A stretch of DNA of 9,167 nt from Methanobacterium sp. GTDB lineage: Archaea; Methanobacteriota; Methanobacteria; Methanobacteriales; Methanobacteriaceae. Below the pieces are notes generated by a model. That model was not told where the DNA came from. It did no database searches and was given only the letters and a program-made list of their open reading frames with translations. Below, one piece after another: positions 6,086-9,167 of the stretch. Numbering within the stretch: the stretch's first letter is position 1; the number at the start of each line of letters is the position of its first letter. The position numbers were made by a program, and so were the translations under genes. The stretch is taken from NCBI GenBank assembly GCA_028700095.1, contig JAQVTJ010000063.1:1-9167 (forward strand), given 5' to 3'.

Positions 6086-7306
6086 ATGTATCAAATAGGT
6101 GAAGCATTAATAGGAAATGGTAATGAAATAGCTCACGTTGATTTAATCATTGGTGATAAAAATGGTCCAGTCGGAACTGCATTTGTAAATAATATGGCAG
6201 ATATGTCAATAGGACATACCCCACTTTTATCTGTAATAAGACCAAATTTATTAACTAAACCCGCAACATTAATAATACCCAAAGTAACTGTAAGAGACTT
6301 AGAGGATGCTAACAAAATATTCGGACCTGCACAAACAGCAGTAGGCCGTGCTGTAGCAGATGCGGTTGCTGAAGGGCTAATACCAAAAGAAGATGTTGAA
6401 GATCTTGTTATAATTGCAGGAGTATTCTTACATCCTGGTGCTAAAAATTATCGTAAAATATACCAGTACAACTATGGTGCAACCAAACTAGCAATACAAA
6501 GAGCTATGGAAGGTTATCCGTCAGTTAAAAAGGTATTAGCAGAAAAAGACCGTGGAACACATCCAGTAATGGGATTCAAAGTTACAAGATTATGGAGTCC
6601 TCCATATTTACAAGTTGCACTTGACTTGGATAATATGGAAGAAATGGAACGTATAATAAACACACTTCCAAACCGTGAAAGAATACTTATTGAAGCTGGA
6701 ACACCACTTGTTAAGAAGTTTGGTGTCGGTATAATTGGAAAAATCAGAGAACTTAAAAATGATGCATTTATTATTGCAGATCTTAAAACTCTTGATGTTG
6801 GAAGAATTGAAGTTAAAATGGCTGCAGATGAAACAGCAGATGCCATAGCAATTTCTGGACTTGGAACAGTTGAATCCATAGAAAAAGCTATTCATGAAGC
6901 TCAAAAACAAGGAATATATTCTATTCTTGATATGATGAATGTTGACAATATCGTTGCAAAACTCGAAAAACTTGTATACAAACCAGATATTGTATTACTC
7001 CATAGAAATGTTGATTTAGAAACAAAACAAGCTGAAAAAGGAGAAAAATTAGCAGAAGTTACTGAATGGGGTAATATTTCACAGATCAAAGAATTAATTG
7101 GTAAAGATAAACTAGTTGCAGTTGCAGGTGGTGTAACACCAGATCGTGTTGATAAAGCCCTTGATAGTAAAGCAGATATAATTGTTGTTGGCAGATACAT
7201 TATTGGTTCAAGAGATGTACGTCGTTCAGCCCAAGACTTCTTAGATCGCATGCCACAAGACCCTGATACCATGCGTCTAGCAATGGATGAAGATGAATCA
7301 ATCTAG
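6086..7306 (+). CDS. fae-hps: Bifunctional formaldehyde-activating enzyme / 3-hexulose-6-phosphate synthase
   Basis: The 406-residue fusion has an N-terminal Fae domain (about 1-160) and a C-terminal Hps/OMP-decarboxylase-like TIM barrel (about 165-395). Fae condenses formaldehyde with tetrahydromethanopterin; H17 in IAHVDLIIG is at the position of the known catalytic histidine, followed by GPVGTAF (28-33) and GHTPLL (43-48). Hps interconverts hexulose 6-phosphate with ribulose 5-phosphate plus formaldehyde. Its DLKTLD motif (D232, K234, D237) supplies the active-site Asp/Lys residues, with LLHRNVD at 304-310 and the phosphate-binding AGGVTPD (347-353) and VVGRYIIGS (367-375) loops. Archaea lacking the oxidative pentose phosphate pathway run Hps in the ribulose-5-phosphate direction, with Fae scavenging the formaldehyde. 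The start is supported by GGAGG at 6072-6076. About half the arginine codons are CGT/CGC, unlike leuA where AGA dominates, which hints at high expression. It has its own promoter and terminator. Confidence 0.95.
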   Translation: MYQIGEALIGNGNEIAHVDLIIGDKNGPVGTAFVNNMADMSIGHTPLLSVIRPNLLTKPATLIIPKVTVRDLEDANKIFGPAQTAVGRAVADAVAEGLIPKEDVEDLVIIAGVFLHPGAKNYRKIYQYNYGATKLAIQRAMEGYPSVKKVLAEKDRGTHPVMGFKVTRLWSPPYLQVALDLDNMEEMERIINTLPNRERILIEAGTPLVKKFGVGIIGKIRELKNDAFIIADLKTLDVGRIEVKMAADETADAIAISGLGTVESIEKAIHEAQKQGIYSILDMMNVDNIVAKLEKLVYKPDIVLLHRNVDLETKQAEKGEKLAEVTEWGNISQIKELIGKDKLVAVAGGVTPDRVDKALDSKADIIVVGRYIIGSRDVRRSAQDFLDRMPQDPDTMRLAMDEDESI

Positions 7307-7318
7307 ATAAAATATTTT

Positions 7319-7372
7319 AGGGGATTTATTTCCCTTATTATCCCATTTTTTTTATTTTAACTATTTTTTTTT
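7319..7372 (+). terminator. Hairpin plus two U-tracts after fae-hps
   Basis: A short stem (GGGA at 7321-7324 with TCCC at 7331-7334, extendable by a G-U and an A-U pair) is followed by T8 at 7346-7353 and T9 at 7364-7372. The doubled U-tract suggests efficient termination of a strongly transcribed gene. Confidence 0.65.
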
Positions 7373-7382
7373 AGGTAATCTC

Positions 7383-7390
7383 TATATAAA
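7383..7390 (+). promoter_or_regulatory. Possible TATA box for the flavoprotein gene
   Basis: TATATAAA lies right after the fae-hps terminator and about 95 bases before the flavoprotein start, which would give a leader of about 70 bases. A second AT-rich stretch at 7438-7450 is nearer, but would start transcription at or inside the Shine-Dalgarno. The choice is uncertain. Confidence 0.3.
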
Positions 7391-7483
7391 CAATAATTTT
7401 ATTATTAAAACGACCCATATTAAATTGTAGATTACATTTATTTAATTTAAACATTTATCCATTTATGGAAGGTGTAAATTAAG

Positions 7484-8074
7484 ATGATATTGGGAATATG
7501 TGGTAGTCCTAGAAAACAGGCAACAGAATATGTTTTAAAAGAATCATTGCAAATGTTGGAAGAAAAAGGTTTTGAAACTGAATTTTTTGGTTTAAGAGGA
7601 AAAACAATTAACCCTTGCAGACATTGTAATTATTGTATTAGAAAGAAAGAATGTATTATTAAAGATGATATGCAAGATCTTTTTCCCCTAATCTTAGATG
7701 CTAAAGGCATAATAATGGCAACACCCATTTATAATGGAGGAATAAGTGCACAATTAAAAGCAGTAATGGATCGATGCAGAGCATTAGGTGCTGTTGATTT
7801 TGATTTTCTACGTTTTAAAGTAGGAATGGGTATAACTGTAGGTGGAGACCGTATTGGTGGCCAAGAATTTGCAATACAACAAATATTAACATTTTATATA
7901 TTAACTGGTGCTATTCCAATTAGTGGAGGAGCATACGGTGCAAATATGGGTGCTAATTTCTGGTCACAAGACACACTTGAAGGTGTTAAAAAAGATGATG
8001 AAGGTTTTAAAAGTCTTCGAAAAACTATAAAAAGATTTTCATACTTTATAGATAAATTTGAATTAAAAGATTAA
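7484..8074 (+). CDS. Iron-sulfur flavoprotein (Isf-like), NADPH-dependent FMN reductase fold
   Basis: The 196-residue product has a flavodoxin-like FMN-binding fold beginning MILGICGSPRKQATE, where GSPRKQATE (7-15) is the FMN phosphate loop. A compact cysteine motif, C45-x2-C48-x2-C51-x5-C57, follows the second strand; this spacing is the hallmark of the [4Fe-4S] site in Methanosarcina Isf. ATPIYNGGISAQLKAVMDR (79-97) matches the family's second FMN and dimerisation region, and ITVGGDRIGGQE (116-127) its later flavin-contact region. Such proteins transfer electrons from ferredoxin, and Isf has been linked to reduction of O2 or peroxide in methanogens; the physiological acceptor here is not known. 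AAGGTG at 7469-7474 precedes the chosen start by nine bases. No U-tract follows it, so some read-through towards the ferredoxin gene 151 bp downstream is possible. Soluble, with no signal peptide. Confidence 0.9.
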   Translation: MILGICGSPRKQATEYVLKESLQMLEEKGFETEFFGLRGKTINPCRHCNYCIRKKECIIKDDMQDLFPLILDAKGIIMATPIYNGGISAQLKAVMDRCRALGAVDFDFLRFKVGMGITVGGDRIGGQEFAIQQILTFYILTGAIPISGGAYGANMGANFWSQDTLEGVKKDDEGFKSLRKTIKRFSYFIDKFELKD

Positions 8075-8091
8075 ATAAAAAAACTAATTAT

Positions 8092-8122
8092 GTTATAAGT
8101 TCTAACTTAGAAGTTATAAGTT
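8092..8122. repeat. GTTATAAGTT direct repeats with nested inverted repeats upstream of the ferredoxin gene
   Basis: GTTATAAGTT occurs at 8092-8101 and 8113-8122, 21 bp apart. Between and across them lie alternating inverted repeats: AAGTT-CT-AACTT (8097-8108) and TAACTT-AG-AAGTTA (8103-8116). TTATAAGTT returns at 8203-8211, fused to a further GTTATAAG (8209-8216) that runs into the ferredoxin Shine-Dalgarno. The pair lies just upstream of a TATA-like sequence, the place expected for an activator or repressor site. Confidence 0.5.
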
Positions 8123-8143
8123 TTACTTTGTGTTAGTTAATAC

Positions 8144-8153
8144 TATATTTAAA
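8144..8153 (+). promoter_or_regulatory. Candidate TATA box for the ferredoxin-hisB unit
   Basis: TATATTTAAA lies about 75 bases before the ferredoxin start codon and 22 bp after the GTTATAAGTT repeat pair. Transcription would begin near 8170-8175, so the third TTATAAGTT copy (8203-8211) would fall in the untranslated leader. Confidence 0.35.
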
Positions 8154-8225
8154 AAAAGATAAATAAAAATAAAATTTTCATAATTAAAAAATTTTAGATA
8201 GATTATAAGTTATAAGGTAATAAAA

Positions 8226-8438
8226 ATGAATATCCAAGTAGACAAAGATAAATGCACAGGTTGTGGAATATGTAAAGAAGCTTGTCCTAAAGGAGCCAAG
8301 ATATGGGATATAAATAAAAAAGCCATGGCCACTAACTTACAATATTGTCATATATGTACTATTTGCGCAGGGAAATGTCCAGAACAAGCCATACATGTTA
8401 GTAGAGAGGATAACAATGAGAAAACAAAAAATGAGTAG
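8226..8438 (+). CDS. Small 2x[4Fe-4S] ferredoxin
   Basis: This 70-residue protein has two cysteine clusters: C10-x2-C13-x2-C16-x3-C20-P and C41-x2-C44-x2-C47-x3-C51-P. Each cluster gives three ligands to one cubane and the fourth to the other, as in clostridial-type ferredoxins, so it should carry two low-potential [4Fe-4S] clusters and act as a cytosolic electron carrier. The linker between clusters (21-40) is short, and the charged tail (REDNNEKTKNE, 60-70) lies beyond the fold. AAGGT at 8214-8218 supports the start. Its last 23 bases overlap the start of hisB in another frame; that overlap encodes the charged tail, and the bases AGAGAGGAT inside it serve as the hisB Shine-Dalgarno. This implies co-transcription and probable translational coupling. 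The partner is unknown; the Isf-like flavoprotein just upstream is an obvious candidate. Confidence 0.93.
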   Translation: MNIQVDKDKCTGCGICKEACPKGAKIWDINKKAMATNLQYCHICTICAGKCPEQAIHVSREDNNEKTKNE

Positions 8439-8990
8439 AAGAACTTCTGAAACAGATATTAAAATATTATTAAATCTGGATGGAGATGGAAAAACTAATA
8501 TTAAGACGGGTATAGAATTTTTTGATCATATGTTAAATTCATTTGCAAAGCATGGTTTTTTTGATTTGGAAGTAGAAGCAAAAGGAGATATTGGTGTTGA
8601 TGATCACCATACAGTGGAAGATGTGGGTATATTACTTGGAGAAGTATTTAATAAAGCTATTGCAGATAAAAAAGGTTAAGACGGATTGCACATTCCATTG
8701 TACTTATGGATGATGCTTTAGCAACTGTTGCTGTGGATATTAGTGGAAGAAATTATTCAGTATTGGATTTTAATTTTAGAAATGCAAATGTAGGAGATTT
8801 AAGCACAGAAAATATAGGGCATTTCTTTACATCATTTGCAAATTCTGCAAAAATTAATATAAATGCTAAGGTAGAAGGGGAAAATGACCATCATAAAATA
8901 GAAGCTCTTTTCAAATCATTGGCCCGTGCACTTAAAGAAGCTTCAGTAATTGAACATAACTCTATTCCCAGCACTAAAGGAATCCTATGA
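8416..8990 (+). pseudogene. hisB: Imidazoleglycerol-phosphate dehydratase (HisB), frameshifted
   Basis: HisB dehydrates imidazoleglycerol phosphate to imidazoleacetol phosphate in histidine synthesis. The intact enzyme would be about 191 residues, normal for archaeal stand-alone HisB. The first frame (8416-8679) gives 87 residues with H38, H46 and metal-binding HH(64-65)xxE68, then stops at TAA (8677-8679) after ADKKG. The next frame (-1) resumes at once with RRIAHSIVLMDDALA from 8679 and runs to TGA at 8988-8990, carrying H136 and HH(159-160)xxE163. One base is missing near 8676-8678: GGT-TA-AGA-CGG where GGT-NTA-AGA-CGG (G-I/L-R-R) is expected. Every catalytic residue is kept on both sides, so this is either a very recent mutation, a sequencing error, or recoding. 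The second half has no good start: ATG at 8706 lacks a Shine-Dalgarno. The start at 8416 is preferred over 8395 and 8431 because AGAGAGGAT (8403-8411) precedes it. Confidence 0.88.
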
Positions 8991-9003
8991 TTAAATATAG
9001 AAC

Positions 9004-9010
9004 TTTTTTT
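9004..9010 (+). terminator. Short U-tract after hisB
   Basis: Seven Ts begin 14 bases after the hisB stop codon, the only termination-like signal there. The stretch after it (9011-9167) holds no gene I can support. A frame open from an ATG at 9134 to the window edge is too short to judge. Confidence 0.35.
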
Positions 9011-9167
9011 AGTTATACAGAAAAAATAAAACAATATGTTATATTTTATGTGGGGGTTGCAATGACTATATGAACTATACAAACCTTTAAGATTTTTAGT
9101 TTCTATTTTGTTCTCTTTTTTCGTCATGCTGATATGATTACAGTCGGAATTATGATATTGAGATTTT

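Noticed and set aside
6514..7272. Three minus-strand open frames of 100-123 codons inside fae-hps
   Set aside because: They mirror the codon pattern of fae-hps, are Ser/Ile/Phe-rich without any motif, and lack ribosome sites.
8668..8679. Programmed -1 frameshift signal in hisB
   Set aside because: The sequence T-AAA-AAA-G does not fit a good X-XXY-YYZ slippery heptamer, no GC-containing stem-loop follows, and hisB is not known to be recoded. A plain one-base deletion is simpler.
8706..8990. Second half of hisB as an independent small gene starting at ATG 8706
   Set aside because: It has no ribosome site, the conserved sequence continues upstream of the ATG in the same frame (RRIAHSIVL), and it is only the C-terminal half of HisB.
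8891..9127. Minus-strand open frame of 78 codons at the end of hisB
   Set aside because: It overlaps the conserved HisB C-terminus on the other strand, has no upstream ribosome site and matches no family I know.
9134..9167. Possible start of another plus-strand gene (MITVGIMILRF...) at the window edge
   Set aside because: Only eleven codons are visible and there is no clear Shine-Dalgarno, so it cannot be told from chance.

Overview
The window looks like a piece of chromosome from a very AT-rich methanogenic archaeon of the order Methanobacteriales. Methanosphaera fits best on composition, with Methanobrevibacter as the alternative. The main reasons are a fused formaldehyde-activating enzyme / hexulose-6-phosphate synthase, a compact iron-sulfur flavoprotein of the Isf type, archaeal DUF63 and DUF1786 proteins, a TrpB2-type tryptophan synthase beta chain, and spacers that are nearly all A and T with U-tract terminators and TATA-like promoters. 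From memory, and unchecked here, homologues of several of these genes also lie near each other in Methanothermobacter, so the layout is probably ancestral rather than recently acquired. I see no mobile element, CRISPR array, rRNA or tRNA.

Layout. Positions 23-4340 hold four genes on the minus strand. In order of transcription they are a DUF1786 protein with an actin/Hsp70/sugar-kinase-like nucleotide-binding signature, a PHP-domain phosphoesterase, a DUF63 multi-spanning membrane protein, and leuA (2-isopropylmalate synthase). The first two or three could share a transcript. A U-tract separates DUF63 from leuA. A 192-bp divergent spacer (4341-4532) carries a 16-bp palindrome and separates this block from five plus-strand genes: trpB (TrpB2 type), fae-hps, an Isf-like flavoprotein, a 2x[4Fe-4S] ferredoxin, and hisB.

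How the genes fit together. Three genes serve amino-acid synthesis: leuA for leucine, trpB for tryptophan or indole salvage, and hisB for histidine. Fae-Hps makes ribulose 5-phosphate, and so ribose 5-phosphate, by removing formaldehyde from hexulose 6-phosphate; the Fae domain traps the formaldehyde on tetrahydromethanopterin. Ribose 5-phosphate leads to PRPP, which both the histidine and tryptophan pathways use, so the neighbourhood is loosely coherent. The flavoprotein and the ferredoxin could be electron-transfer partners.

The most striking point is that hisB is broken in the sequence as given. One base is missing near 8676-8678, so the reading frame ends after about 87 codons although both halves are otherwise perfectly conserved. 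The other points worth a look are regulatory repeats in three spacers: a 16-bp palindrome before trpB, 21-bp-spaced repeats plus a 12-bp dyad before fae-hps, and 21-bp-spaced TTATAAGTT repeats before the ferredoxin-hisB pair. I did not find a clearly new multi-gene system. The least understood proteins are DUF63 and DUF1786.
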